Origin: an uncultured Eisenbergiella sp.
GTDB taxonomy: Bacteria > Bacillota > Clostridia > Lachnospirales > Lachnospiraceae
Direction of reading: 5' to 3'
Assembly: GCA_947598825.1 (NCBI GenBank)
Contig: CANQFM010000023.1
Coordinates: 1 to 43,987, forward strand
Length of the DNA stretch: 43,987 nucleotides
Under the pieces are notes generated by a model. It was not told the DNA's origin. It worked only from the letters and a program-made list of their open reading frames with translations, and did no database searches. This document shows positions 15,509-23,860 of the stretch, one piece after another; position 1 is the stretch's first letter, and each line of letters opens with the position of its first letter. The position numbers and the translations under genes were made by a program.

Positions 15509-17224
15509 CTACTGCTGATCCGATCTTATTTCCAATAATTTCACGGGGACCCAGACCCCGTCCTCTTTTACCTGCGCCATCTCAAAGACCGCCTCTCCGT
15601 ATTCCCACCCGTAGGTGATCCGGATCCAGCTCTGTCCTTTCTGCGGCGCAATTTCTTTGACCTCTCCGCCCTCCAGGTGCAGACATTTTTCCAGCGCATA
15701 ACCCGGATCGGTAAAACCGCCATAATAGTCCGGATCGGCGCCTTCCTCAAAATGCTGCTGCAGCCATTCGCCCGCCGTCTGACCTCCCAGATCATAAGCG
15801 GTGAAATCCCAGATCCCCTGCCCATAGGCATTGATACAGTCGTCCATGGCGGCGACCTCTGTATACATCCGGGACAGCCAATTTGTCACCTGATAGGTTT
15901 CCCCGTCCGGCTCCAGCGTAAGCCAGCCTTTCCACATATACAGCTCCGGCGATGACGTGAGGGCCGTCACCCGGTATTCGATGCGATACTCTTGAATAGA
16001 ATCCTCCGGCATATAGGAAACTTCCAGATCTTCACCGGCAAAAGGGCTGGAAAAGCCCATGACGCGCACGCCGTCCTGCATAAATATTCCAAACTCTTCC
16101 GCCCTTTCCTGGAGTTTTGGGGCCAGCATGGCATAGACGGTATCCGCGTCCCGGTTCACCGCAGCAGACGCAAATTCCCGGGCAAAGGCCAGTTGGGCAT
16201 CGTCCTTTGTCAGCCTGGCTCCGTCCCGTTCCGATGAAGCTTGCACCGGATCGCTCATACAGCCGACCGCTGTCAGCGCCACCAGCAATACGGCTGCCGC
16301 AGTCACGCTCCCTTTGGCTTTCCGATACCGGAGCGCATTTTGTATACGGATGCAGACGTCATTCTCCCCAAATGCCAGAGGCGTCCCCTTTAACCCTCTG
16401 GCCGGAGCCGCCAGGGCCAGCAGCGCGTCTCCGTAATCCGCCCGCCCCTGTCCATCCAGGTTTTTCAGCACGCTTTCGTCACAGGAGATCTCCATATCGC
16501 GCCCCATGAGCCAAAAGGACACCCACAGCAGGGGATTGAACCAGTGGAGCAGCAGAATCAGCCAGGCCGCCGCCTTGATCTGATGGTCATGCCGCCGGAT
16601 ATGCGCCCGCTCATGCTCCAGGATCAGTCGGACATCGGAGGAAGAAAGTCCCTTTGGCAGATAGATCCTGGGGCGAAAAATTCCCAGCACAAAGGCCGTT
16701 TTTATCCGATCCGTTTCATAAACGCCTTCTTCAACGCGCACGGCAAACGCTACGGTCCGTTTCAGTTTCCAAAAGGAATACAGGCTTCCCAAAAGAAACA
16801 AGCAGACGCCGACCAGCCACAAAACCCCCAACAGAAAAAATATGCTTTCTCCATCCGCCGCTGTTTTCGCAAGTCCCTGCGCCCGCCCCAAAGATAGGCT
16901 GCCTGCGCCCGTTTCCGTACTCAGGGCTGCAGCTATTTGCGCCAGCCCTACGGCCTGTCCGGCGGCATCCGGCGTCCCGCCGCTTCGCATGCCCATTGTC
17001 CCGATCCGAAAAAGCGCCGCCCGGCCCAGTTGTCCCAGGCCCTGAACGCTGAATACAGAAGAAAAGGATACTGGCAGCGCCGCCCGGAGAAATACGAGAA
17101 GCCACAGCAAATAAGAGTAAATCTTCGGGGCGCGCTTAAGCAGCAGGCGCACGACAAGCACTGCCAGAGCCGTCCAGGACGCCGCCGCGCTGAGCCTGAA
17201 TAATTCCGTCATCCAGCCCTCCAT
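15509..17224 (-). CDS. BlaR1/MecR1-like M56 metallopeptidase with a non-penicillin-binding sensor
   Basis: 571 residues. The N-terminal 320 are BlaR1-like: membrane segments near 14-30, 36-52 and 127-150, then the cytosolic zinc protease with HERAH at 204-208 and a third ligand in DMEISCDE near 245, then a fourth hydrophobic segment at about 308-320 ending AVGC. Beyond it about 250 residues should be extracellular. They lack any SxxK penicillin-binding motif and instead look like two small NTF2/DUF4829-like lobes, so the signal is probably not a beta-lactam bound covalently. On sensing, the protease would inactivate the neighbouring BlaI repressor. Its ATG touches the blaI stop (TGAATG), with GAGGAGGG as ribosome site. 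Confidence 0.85.
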   Translation of the reverse strand: MEGWMTELFRLSAAASWTALAVLVVRLLLKRAPKIYSYLLWLLVFLRAALPVSFSSVFSVQGLGQLGRAALFRIGTMGMRSGGTPDAAGQAVGLAQIAAALSTETGAGSLSLGRAQGLAKTAADGESIFFLLGVLWLVGVCLFLLGSLYSFWKLKRTVAFAVRVEEGVYETDRIKTAFVLGIFRPRIYLPKGLSSSDVRLILEHERAHIRRHDHQIKAAAWLILLLHWFNPLLWVSFWLMGRDMEISCDESVLKNLDGQGRADYGDALLALAAPARGLKGTPLAFGENDVCIRIQNALRYRKAKGSVTAAAVLLVALTAVGCMSDPVQASSERDGARLTKDDAQLAFAREFASAAVNRDADTVYAMLAPKLQERAEEFGIFMQDGVRVMGFSSPFAGEDLEVSYMPEDSIQEYRIEYRVTALTSSPELYMWKGWLTLEPDGETYQVTNWLSRMYTEVAAMDDCINAYGQGIWDFTAYDLGGQTAGEWLQQHFEEGADPDYYGGFTDPGYALEKCLHLEGGEVKEIAPQKGQSWIRITYGWEYGEAVFEMAQVKEDGVWVPVKLLEIRSDQQ

Positions 17225-17626
17225 TCAGCGGCCCTCCTCTCTTTTGGATCCGTCGGAAAGTCCCGTCTGTTTCTCCCGGCTCTGATCGATCAGCCGTTTT
17301 AATTCCTCGGCCTCCTGTTCCGACAGGCTGCATCCGTCCAGAAAAGCCGCCACAAACCTGGGCAGGGACCGGGAAAACCGTTTCCCCACCAGTTCCCTGC
17401 TGTCATAGCTTAAGATCTCTTCTTTTTTCACCCGGGACGTCACTATGGAATCCGTGTTCTGCAAAAGCCCCCTCTCGCAGAGCTTGCGCAACATGGTATA
17501 GGTGGTGGATTTCTTCCATCCAAGCCTGGGCAGGCACTCCTTATACAACTGCGTAGAAGTTACCGGCTCCAACTCCCAGACGATTTCCATCAGGCGGTAT
17601 TCCCCGTCGCACAGCTTATAATCCAT
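17225..17626 (-). CDS. blaI: BlaI/MecI/CopY family repressor
   Basis: 133 residues. MDYKLCDGEYRLMEIVWELEP, TSTQLYKECLPRLGWKKSTTYTMLRKL and GLLQ are the winged helix of the BlaI family; the helical C-terminal part (FVAAFLDGCSLSEQEAEELKRL) is the dimerisation and cleavage region. It binds operators as a dimer and is removed by the M56 protease encoded next. The start at 17626 follows GGAGGAG; upstream in-frame codons belong to the promoter. Autoregulation is likely because a palindrome overlaps the -10 box. The target genes beyond its own operon are unknown; MATE is a neighbour but points the other way and has no such site. Confidence 0.85.
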   Translation of the reverse strand: MDYKLCDGEYRLMEIVWELEPVTSTQLYKECLPRLGWKKSTTYTMLRKLCERGLLQNTDSIVTSRVKKEEILSYDSRELVGKRFSRSLPRFVAAFLDGCSLSEQEAEELKRLIDQSREKQTGLSDGSKREEGR

Positions 17627-17660
17627 ATCTTCTCTCCTCCCGTCTTTTCGCTGTCGTCCG

Positions 17661-17699
17661 ATCGGTTTATATGAATAGATCGGTTTATTTATATAAACC
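17661..17699 (-). promoter_or_regulatory. probable BlaI operator
   Basis: GGTTTATTTATATAAACC (17682-17699) is palindromic at 16 of 18 positions. A second, direct copy of ATCGGTTTAT lies exactly 18 bp away (17661-17670 and 17679-17688). The palindrome overlaps the -10 box of the blaI promoter. It does not match the classic TACA-TGTA blaI operator closely. Confidence 0.6.
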
Positions 17700-17725
17700 A
17701 TATCACGGCAGGAGGAAAAAAGCAA
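17697..17725 (-). promoter_or_regulatory. promoter of blaI-blaR1
   Basis: TTGCTT (17725-17720), 17-bp spacer and TATGGT (17702-17697), running straight into the operator-like repeats. Confidence 0.55.
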
Positions 17726-17775
17726 CCGCATTTTTTCTGTTTTCTGTCCGATGCTTCTGCTATTTGGCCCCTCTG

Positions 17776-19641
17776 TCAATCTGTCTTTTGATAGTACCCT
17801 GCCTGCGCCTCCCAGAGCTGCTTATACTTCCCCTCCCTGCTGAGCAGTCCCTCATGTCCGCCGTCCTGAACGATTTGCCCGCTGTCGAACACCAGGATCC
17901 TTTCGCAGAATCTGCAGCTTGAGAGCCTGTGGCTGATGAATACCGACGTTCGGTCCTTTGAGATTTTATTGAAATTTTCATATACCGCCGCCTCGGCAAG
18001 CGGGTCTAAGTTCGCGGTCGGCTCGTCCAAAATTACGAACGGCGCCTCTTTATAGAGGGCGCGCGCCAGCGCGGTCTTCTGTTCCTCACCGCCTGAAAAA
18101 TCCATGCCCTCTATATCGTATTCCCTGCCCATGCAGTAATCGAGCGCGGATTTTCTCTCCTTTTTTGCCTTTTTGTCAAGGGCGTTAAGCTTTTCCCCCA
18201 TTCCCGCCCGTTCAAGGCAGTCCCTCGCCCTCTTTTCCTCATAGCCAAAGCCCGCAGATACGTTGTCTCCAAGAGAAAAATCAAACAACCGAAAGTCCTG
18301 AAAAACCACAGAAAACAGGGACATATACTCGTCATACCGATACCGCGTAACGTCGATTCCGTTAAGCAGAATTTTCCCCTCAGTCGGGTCATAGAGGCGG
18401 CAGAGAAGCTTGATAAAGGTCGATTTCCCCGAGCCGTTTTCCCCGACGATCGCGATTTTGTCGCCGATCTTAAACTTCATCGAGACATGACGAAGCGCCC
18501 AGTTTTCGATGCGCGGGTACTGAAAGCTCACGTCACGAAACTCGATCTCGTAGTCGAGATCGTCCCGTTTTTCGACTGCAAGCGTGCCCTTATACATGCT
18601 GTTCGGCAGATCGAAAAATTCATAGGTCGTTTTCAGATACCCCGTGTTGAAACGAAGCTCCGTGATGCCCGTCGCCAGATCGTCAATGGCGCTGACGAAA
18701 CGACTTATCGCGCCCTCGTACAAAACGAAGCTGCCTATCCCGAAAGCCCCGCAAAAGGCCTTTGCCGCGATGTAGAGGTGGATCAGGATCTGCATGGCAG
18801 CGTTTTTCGGAGCGTCAAGAGCGCCGAAAATAAGGTTGATCCTCTGGAGCTTTAAGAGCCACGACGGCCGCAGGGTGTATTTACGGTACTCGTCCAAAAC
18901 GATCGGATGTAGCCCGAAAACCGTCATATCAGCGCCCCAAAGTTCACCGTACGCGCCGTAACGGCGGTTGTTGAGCGAAATCTCCGACCTCGCTTCATCC
19001 TCGCGCTTTCTCTGGATGACCCTGAGCCTTGCGGTCAAAAAGGAAAACATTCCGATCAATAGGAGCATGATTGTCGCAGACCACGGGGAATTGATAAATC
19101 CCAATATTCCGCCGAACCGCCCCGGGGCCAGTGCAAAGAGCGCGGCGACCGTTAAGGACAGCGACAAAACAAGCTCCGTCAGCGATTCTATCAGATTCGG
19201 CACGCTGTATAAAACGTTCATCAGCCCGCCGTAGATGGTTCGGGTGTTCGCGTCTATGCGCTCGCTCAAAAGCCTTACATCGGGATCTTCAAGATGTTCA
19301 TACTGCAGCCTGCAGTTTTCATCGAACATAATAAGGAAATAACGGGCGTAACTCTGACTGTCCAAAACCGATGTCTTCATCTGCATGACGCGGGTGATCA
19401 CCGAAAACAAAAATCCGAAAAGGACGGTCAGGCACGCAAATAAAATTAACCTGTCCTTATCTCTTGCGCCCGAGATTTCGTCAAGGAGAAACGCCGACAT
19501 CGTCAGTGAAAAATACGCCGATGCCCTCTGCAGGATCCTCTGGAGGATCGCAAAGCTCCAGCACTTCGGCGCATAACTGCGCCATAGCCTTATCGCCCGC
19601 CGGAGGCAGGAAAAATCATCTTTCAGGGTGATCTTAGCCAT
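17776..19641 (-). CDS. ABC exporter half-transporter 2, cassette A
   Basis: 621 residues: a membrane domain (residues about 20-330) and a nucleotide-binding domain with GENGSGKST, VVFQDFRLFDFSL as Q-loop region, signature FSGGEEQK, VILDEPTANLD and FISHRLSS. The signature deviates from LSGGQ/E by FSGG. It forms a heterodimer with the upstream gene; both keep the catalytic Glu. The membrane domain has a long loop with DPDVRLLSERIDANTRT, typical of the Lachnospiraceae exporters linked to LytTR/GHKL regulators. ATG 19641 overlaps the previous stop by 8 bp and has GGAGGT above. Substrate unknown; there is no C39 peptidase domain, so leader-peptide cleavage is not expected. Confidence 0.85.
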   Translation of the reverse strand: MAKITLKDDFSCLRRAIRLWRSYAPKCWSFAILQRILQRASAYFSLTMSAFLLDEISGARDKDRLILFACLTVLFGFLFSVITRVMQMKTSVLDSQSYARYFLIMFDENCRLQYEHLEDPDVRLLSERIDANTRTIYGGLMNVLYSVPNLIESLTELVLSLSLTVAALFALAPGRFGGILGFINSPWSATIMLLLIGMFSFLTARLRVIQRKREDEARSEISLNNRRYGAYGELWGADMTVFGLHPIVLDEYRKYTLRPSWLLKLQRINLIFGALDAPKNAAMQILIHLYIAAKAFCGAFGIGSFVLYEGAISRFVSAIDDLATGITELRFNTGYLKTTYEFFDLPNSMYKGTLAVEKRDDLDYEIEFRDVSFQYPRIENWALRHVSMKFKIGDKIAIVGENGSGKSTFIKLLCRLYDPTEGKILLNGIDVTRYRYDEYMSLFSVVFQDFRLFDFSLGDNVSAGFGYEEKRARDCLERAGMGEKLNALDKKAKKERKSALDYCMGREYDIEGMDFSGGEEQKTALARALYKEAPFVILDEPTANLDPLAEAAVYENFNKISKDRTSVFISHRLSSCRFCERILVFDSGQIVQDGGHEGLLSREGKYKQLWEAQAGYYQKTD

Positions 19642-21466
19642 TTTGCGAAACCTCCTCCCGATAATATTTTGCCTGAACGTCAAACAGTTCGCGGTATTTT
19701 CCGTTTTTCTTCATCAGTTCTTCATGGGTGCCGGCCTCGGCAAAATTCCCGCCGTCCAAAAGAAAGATCCTGTCGCAGAAACGGGTCGAAGCAAGGCGGT
19801 GAGAGATAAATACCGAGGTGGCATTTTTCGATATCTCGTTGTAGCGGCGATACATTTTATCCTCGGCGATGGGGTCCAGCGCCGCCGTAGGCTCGTCTAA
19901 GATCATGCAGAGCGGGTTTTTGTAGATGAGCCTTGCGAGGAGCAGCCTCTGCTTTTCGCCGCCCGAGAGGTCGACCGCATCGTCGTTTACAGTGCGGTTC
20001 AGCGGCGTTTTCAGCCCCATCGGCAAGCTGTCCGCCTTGCCCTTAAAGCCCGAAAGCTCCACCGCGCGAGAGAGCCTCTCACGATCGATGTCCTCTTCGT
20101 TTACGGTACACGCGATATTTTTTTCGAGCGATACCGGCAGGAGGTTATATTGCTGCGGGATCACCCCGAACAGCGAATACATCTCATCGCGGTTATATTC
20201 AAAAAGCGTGTGGCCGTCTAAAAGCACTTCGCCTTCGTCGGGCAGTATCAGCCCGCACATCAGCCGGACAAGCGTGGTCTTTCCCGCGCCGTTAAGCCCC
20301 ACGAGCGCGATCTTCTCGCCCGCTTCGATCCTGAACGAGACATTTTCAAGAACATTTTTCTCTCCCTGGGGATATTTATAGGTGACGTTTTTAAACTCGA
20401 TGGAGAACGGCCTCTGGGGAACGGCTATGCCCTCTCCGTGGTTGAGCCTGCCGTCGTATTCAAGCAGTTCCCTGAGATCGCTTATCTGCGCCGAGCCCTC
20501 TTTGACCTGCTGGAAACGCCAGGCAATGCCGCCCAAAAGCCCCGCAAGGGAGCTTATTGCGGAGAAATAAAGAACGAACTGCGCCGCGTCGACCTCTCCC
20601 AGCAGAGCCTTATGGATAAGGATCGCATACGCCAGGCCGTCGCGGAATAAAACGATCAGAAAGTCGGTGAGCGAGACGACGAGCCCCCGGCGCTCATGCT
20701 TTTCCTGCCACGCGAGAGCTTCCCCGATATGCTTTGAAAAGCGCTCATGCAGGGGCCCGGCCATGTTGAACAGGCGGATCTCCTTTTGATACTCGAGGTT
20801 TTTGGCGATACTCCATGCGATATAATTTTTCCTGCGCTCGACAGCGTTGCGCCCGTCGCGTTCCCTGTAATGCCTTGCCCACTGCCAGTTTGACATGCGG
20901 CGGCTCACGACCGCGCCGATCACCAGGACGACGACCAGCGCCGGGTGAAGCATCGAGACCGTCGCGCCGAAAAGGAAGAATTTTACGATCTCTCCGACCG
21001 TTTCGGCAAATATCATCGGGAAGTGCGTCGCATGGGAGTGGTCGTTGACGGCAACGTCGGCCCTTTGCCGTATCTCCTGATAGGAAACATCATAACGCAG
21101 ATAATTATCGGCGGTCCGCGTCTTACGCTGTTCCTGGTACATCTGCAAACTGGTGATATGAAATTCGGCGTAGGAAACGACCTTCTGAAGCATACCGTTC
21201 GCGGCGTCGACTATCGCCCGGGAAAGAACGATCCCTGCGATAATAAGCGCGATATAGCCGAAGTCGGAATATCCGCCGATGGCGTTGAGGATCGCAGGGG
21301 AGGCATAGAGCCCGAACGCCGCCGCCAACAGCGACAGCGGCACCACAGCAATCCCGACGAACACCAGAAACCGCTCGTTTTCCCAGAGCAGCCGGTAGAT
21401 GTAGCCCACGCAGGAGAACATACCGTATTTCGGCTTGTGCTTTTTTTCTGTTTCTTTTTTGGACAT
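19634..21466 (-). CDS. ABC exporter half-transporter 1, cassette A
   Basis: 610 residues with a Lys-rich cytosolic N-terminus (MSKKETEKKHKPKYGMFSC), six predicted membrane segments to residue ~330 and an NBD: GLNGAGKTT, GVIPQQYNLL, LSGGEKQR, MILDEPTAALD, FISHRLAS. It is the partner of the next gene (8-bp overlap). The same KPKYGM opening occurs in the paralogue at 26886-28796, supporting cassette duplication. Start 21466 has AGGTGATAAA upstream. The gene is preceded by a 21-bp-period direct repeat, the likely site of its LytTR regulator. Confidence 0.85.
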   Translation of the reverse strand: MSKKETEKKHKPKYGMFSCVGYIYRLLWENERFLVFVGIAVVPLSLLAAAFGLYASPAILNAIGGYSDFGYIALIIAGIVLSRAIVDAANGMLQKVVSYAEFHITSLQMYQEQRKTRTADNYLRYDVSYQEIRQRADVAVNDHSHATHFPMIFAETVGEIVKFFLFGATVSMLHPALVVVLVIGAVVSRRMSNWQWARHYRERDGRNAVERRKNYIAWSIAKNLEYQKEIRLFNMAGPLHERFSKHIGEALAWQEKHERRGLVVSLTDFLIVLFRDGLAYAILIHKALLGEVDAAQFVLYFSAISSLAGLLGGIAWRFQQVKEGSAQISDLRELLEYDGRLNHGEGIAVPQRPFSIEFKNVTYKYPQGEKNVLENVSFRIEAGEKIALVGLNGAGKTTLVRLMCGLILPDEGEVLLDGHTLFEYNRDEMYSLFGVIPQQYNLLPVSLEKNIACTVNEEDIDRERLSRAVELSGFKGKADSLPMGLKTPLNRTVNDDAVDLSGGEKQRLLLARLIYKNPLCMILDEPTAALDPIAEDKMYRRYNEISKNATSVFISHRLASTRFCDRIFLLDGGNFAEAGTHEELMKKNGKYRELFDVQAKYYREEVSQNG

Positions 21467-21520
21467 ATTTTTATCACCTCATGCACCTAGCATAGCATAA
21501 TCGCGTGGGAAAATGTCCGG

Positions 21521-21556
21521 TTCGGGTACAGAATGCTGTTTTGGGGGAACAGAATG
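21521..21556 (-). promoter_or_regulatory. 21-bp-period direct repeat before the cassette A exporter
   Basis: Minus-strand CATTCTGTTCCCCCA (21556-21542) and CATTCTGTACCCGAA (21535-21521) begin exactly 21 bp apart. A TATGCT -10 candidate lies about 22-27 bp downstream (two overlapping copies within 21489-21499) and there is no good -35 box. This is the expected layout of a LytTR/AgrA-type activator site. Confidence 0.7.
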
Positions 21557-21575
21557 TCAATCAGAGATTAGATTG

Positions 21576-22247
21576 TCAGAAGTCAGAGGAAAGAAATAAC
21601 GGTATCAGGATTTCCGCCGTGAAGCCGCCGTCCTCGCTGTCTGCCGAAAAATAGCCGTCGTACTTTTTGACGATGGATTCGACCCGCGAGAGCCCGAAGC
21701 CACAATCTACGCCCTTGGAAGATACGAAATGGCTTCCGCTTTTCGCATGCTTTTTGCCTGCGGCATTCGTCACCAAAAGATAAAACTGCGTGTTTTTCTT
21801 GCCCATATAGACGCGGATAAAGCGGGACTGCTGATCGAGCCGCCTGTTTTCCTCGATTGCGTTGTCCAGAAGATTTCCGATGATAACGCAGAGGTCGATG
21901 TCGGAAACGGGCGTGCCATCGGGGATCTTCGCCTTGGCATTCACGGGGATCTCATTCTGGGCGGCGATATTCAGCTTGCTGTTTAAGATCGCGTCGACCA
22001 TCACCCGCCCCGTCTTTATGACCGTGTCTACCGTCGTCAGGTCGTCGTTGAGGTCGGAAAGATAGCGGTTCACCTCGTCGTATCTGCCAAGGGCCATCGA
22101 AGCCTGCATCGCCTGAATGTGGTTGTGATAGTCATGCCGCCAGCCCCGCATTTTCCGATACATCGACTCGACCTCGCCGCAGTATTTCTGCAGCAGCTCA
22201 GATTGGTAACGTTCGATTCGTTTGTTGATCAGCTTATCTAAAATCAT
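21576..22247 (-). CDS. GHKL sensor kinase without membrane sensor, cassette A
   Basis: 223 residues. The phosphoacceptor region MRGWRHDYHNHIQ (His in HDY) follows a 25-residue coiled N-terminus; the ATP domain has IIGNLLDNAIEE (N box) and GFGLSRVESIVKKYDG (G box). This is the cytosolic half of AgrC/NatK-like kinases. The usual 5-7 membrane segments are entirely absent and there is room for none, so input must come from a soluble signal or a partner such as the exporter. Start ATG 22247. It follows the LytTR regulator by 52 bp and is paralogous to 28960-29625. Confidence 0.85.
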   Translation of the reverse strand: MILDKLINKRIERYQSELLQKYCGEVESMYRKMRGWRHDYHNHIQAMQASMALGRYDEVNRYLSDLNDDLTTVDTVIKTGRVMVDAILNSKLNIAAQNEIPVNAKAKIPDGTPVSDIDLCVIIGNLLDNAIEENRRLDQQSRFIRVYMGKKNTQFYLLVTNAAGKKHAKSGSHFVSSKGVDCGFGLSRVESIVKKYDGYFSADSEDGGFTAEILIPLFLSSDF

Positions 22248-22299
22248 CGCCTTGCCCTTAAATCTCTCAATAGGTTTTCCTAATTTTCAGCCCAATTTT

Positions 22300-22992
22300 T
22301 CAGAACAGTTCAATGATCCTCTTCCCTACGGTCTTTCCCATGCCCCTGCTAATCGGGACGGCTTCGCCGCTTTTTAGTATCACCTCAGCGCGGTTTATTC
22401 TCAGAACCTCCCGCAAGTTTACGATAAAAGAACGCTGAACGCGTAAAAAATACTCGTCAAGCCGCGTTTCAAGCTCTGAGATCGGGGTTTTCAGACGATA
22501 TTCCCCAAAAACCGCATGTATCACCGAATACTGCCGCTGCGCCTCAATAAAGCGTATTTCGTGAAGCGGCAGAGCGATCTCCCCGCCGTCAAAGGGCACA
22601 AGAATTTTCTTCTCGGCTCGTGAGATCTTAACAACCGCGCGGTCGAGAACCTCGCCAAGCTTTCTCGCCGTGACCGGCTTCAAAAGATAATGCAATGCCT
22701 CGACCTCGTAGCCCTCGGAGAGGAAGTCGGAATATCCCGTGATAAAGACGATCTGCACCGCCTCGGCCCTCGCACGAAGCGACTTGGCGAGTTCGACCCC
22801 GTTCATCCCCGGCATTTCGATGTCCAACAAAAGGATATCGGGGCAGTGATCAGCGTAATCGAACAGCAGCGCCTCGGCCGACGGATATTCGAGGACGCTT
22901 ACGCCCGCCCCCGACCGCAAGGACCAGTCGAGAACGAGAGACTTTATATAGGCGCGTTCGGAAGCGTTGTCGTCGCAGAGGGAGATAAGCAT
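22300..22992 (-). CDS. LytTR-family response regulator, cassette A
   Basis: 230 residues. Receiver domain with the acidic pair CDDNASE at 6-12, phospho-Asp in ILLLDIEMPGMNG near 55, FITGYS and the Lys in YLLKPV near 105. LytTR DNA-binding domain from about 130 (EIRFIEAQRQYSVIHA, LRVQRSFIVNLREV, VPISRGMGK). It is AgrA/LytR-like: phosphorylation by the adjacent GHKL kinase should drive binding to direct repeats. The likely target is the repeat at 21521-21556. ATG 22992 follows AGGAG. Paralogous to 29686-30381. Confidence 0.9.
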   Translation of the reverse strand: MLISLCDDNASERAYIKSLVLDWSLRSGAGVSVLEYPSAEALLFDYADHCPDILLLDIEMPGMNGVELAKSLRARAEAVQIVFITGYSDFLSEGYEVEALHYLLKPVTARKLGEVLDRAVVKISRAEKKILVPFDGGEIALPLHEIRFIEAQRQYSVIHAVFGEYRLKTPISELETRLDEYFLRVQRSFIVNLREVLRINRAEVILKSGEAVPISRGMGKTVGKRIIELF

Positions 22993-23029
22993 GGTGGGGA
23001 CTCCTTACATTTGACGGAGCGCTGCCCTG

Positions 23030-23785
23030 TCAGTCCTTCACCGCCACAGCGGTAAATTCGCCCGGCAATTTTTCATTTTCCCAGGCGGGATGCTCGTCAA
23101 ACCGTTTCAAGGTAAAACCGTTTTGCAGGATCGAATTGAGGATTTCGCTGACGGTATATTTTCGGTAAATACACTTTGGCATCCGTCTGCGGACATCTTC
23201 CTCATAAAACCGGGCGTGCGCCATTTCGCCCTCGAAGGTTTCCGTTGCAAAATAACTCATCGTAGGCGTCCCCAGCCCCAGGCTGTCCTGTATTTTGTTG
23301 AACGGGTGGAAATCGCTGCATATCATTTTCCCGCCCGGTTTCAGCAGGGCATACATGATCTTCATGAACTCGTCAATATCATGGAAATAGTGCAGAATGC
23401 CTCCCTCCATAAACACAACGTCAAAATAAGCTTTATATTTGGACAGGTCGATCTCCAGAATATCGCAGACTTCAAAATGGATCCGGACGTTTGCCGCCTC
23501 CGCCGTCTCACAGGCGTATCTCTTATTGTCCTCGGATATGTCAAATATCGTTACGTCTGCGCCCAGCAAAGCCAGCGGGATCGCTTTCTTCCCGCAGGAA
23601 CCGCAGATATTCGCGATCCGCACTCCCTCATATTTATCGAAATATTTCGCATACCGTCTGAGCATCCCCACAGGATCCGCCACGTCTTCGCGCGCTCTTT
23701 CGGAAGGCGTGCCGGCTGTTTTCACCCAAAAATCATAGGCGTCAAATTCCCATGCCACTTTATTCTGTCTGCTGTAATCCTTCAT
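23030..23785 (-). CDS. class I SAM-dependent methyltransferase
   Basis: 251 residues starting MKDYSRQNKVAWEFDAYDFW. The SAM loop is unusual: RIANICGSCGKKAIPLALLG, with Cys in glycine positions of the GxGxG motif; the acidic VTIFDIS, FDVVFMEGGILHYF and LLKPGGKMICSDF are normal. Small-molecule methyltransferase of unknown substrate. GTG at 23794 has the better GGAGG spacing and may be the true start; ATG 23785 is given because it matches the usual N-terminus. It stands between degV and cassette A with a 37-bp gap to the regulator, so it may be co-transcribed with the cassette. Confidence 0.75.
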   Translation of the reverse strand: MKDYSRQNKVAWEFDAYDFWVKTAGTPSERAREDVADPVGMLRRYAKYFDKYEGVRIANICGSCGKKAIPLALLGADVTIFDISEDNKRYACETAEAANVRIHFEVCDILEIDLSKYKAYFDVVFMEGGILHYFHDIDEFMKIMYALLKPGGKMICSDFHPFNKIQDSLGLGTPTMSYFATETFEGEMAHARFYEEDVRRRMPKCIYRKYTVSEILNSILQNGFTLKRFDEHPAWENEKLPGEFTAVAVKD

Positions 23786-23837
23786 TTTTTGCACTTTGCC
23801 TCCTATCTTCCGCTTCATCAGGGTCGTTGGCGCTTTT

Positions 23838-23853
23838 GCGGTCCGCCGACCGC
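23838..23853. other. short perfect hairpin after degV
   Basis: GCGGTC and GACCGC form a 6-bp stem with a 4-base loop, 8 bp past the degV stop. No T-run follows on either strand, so a terminator role is doubtful. Confidence 0.3.
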
Positions 23854-23860
23854 TATCCGT

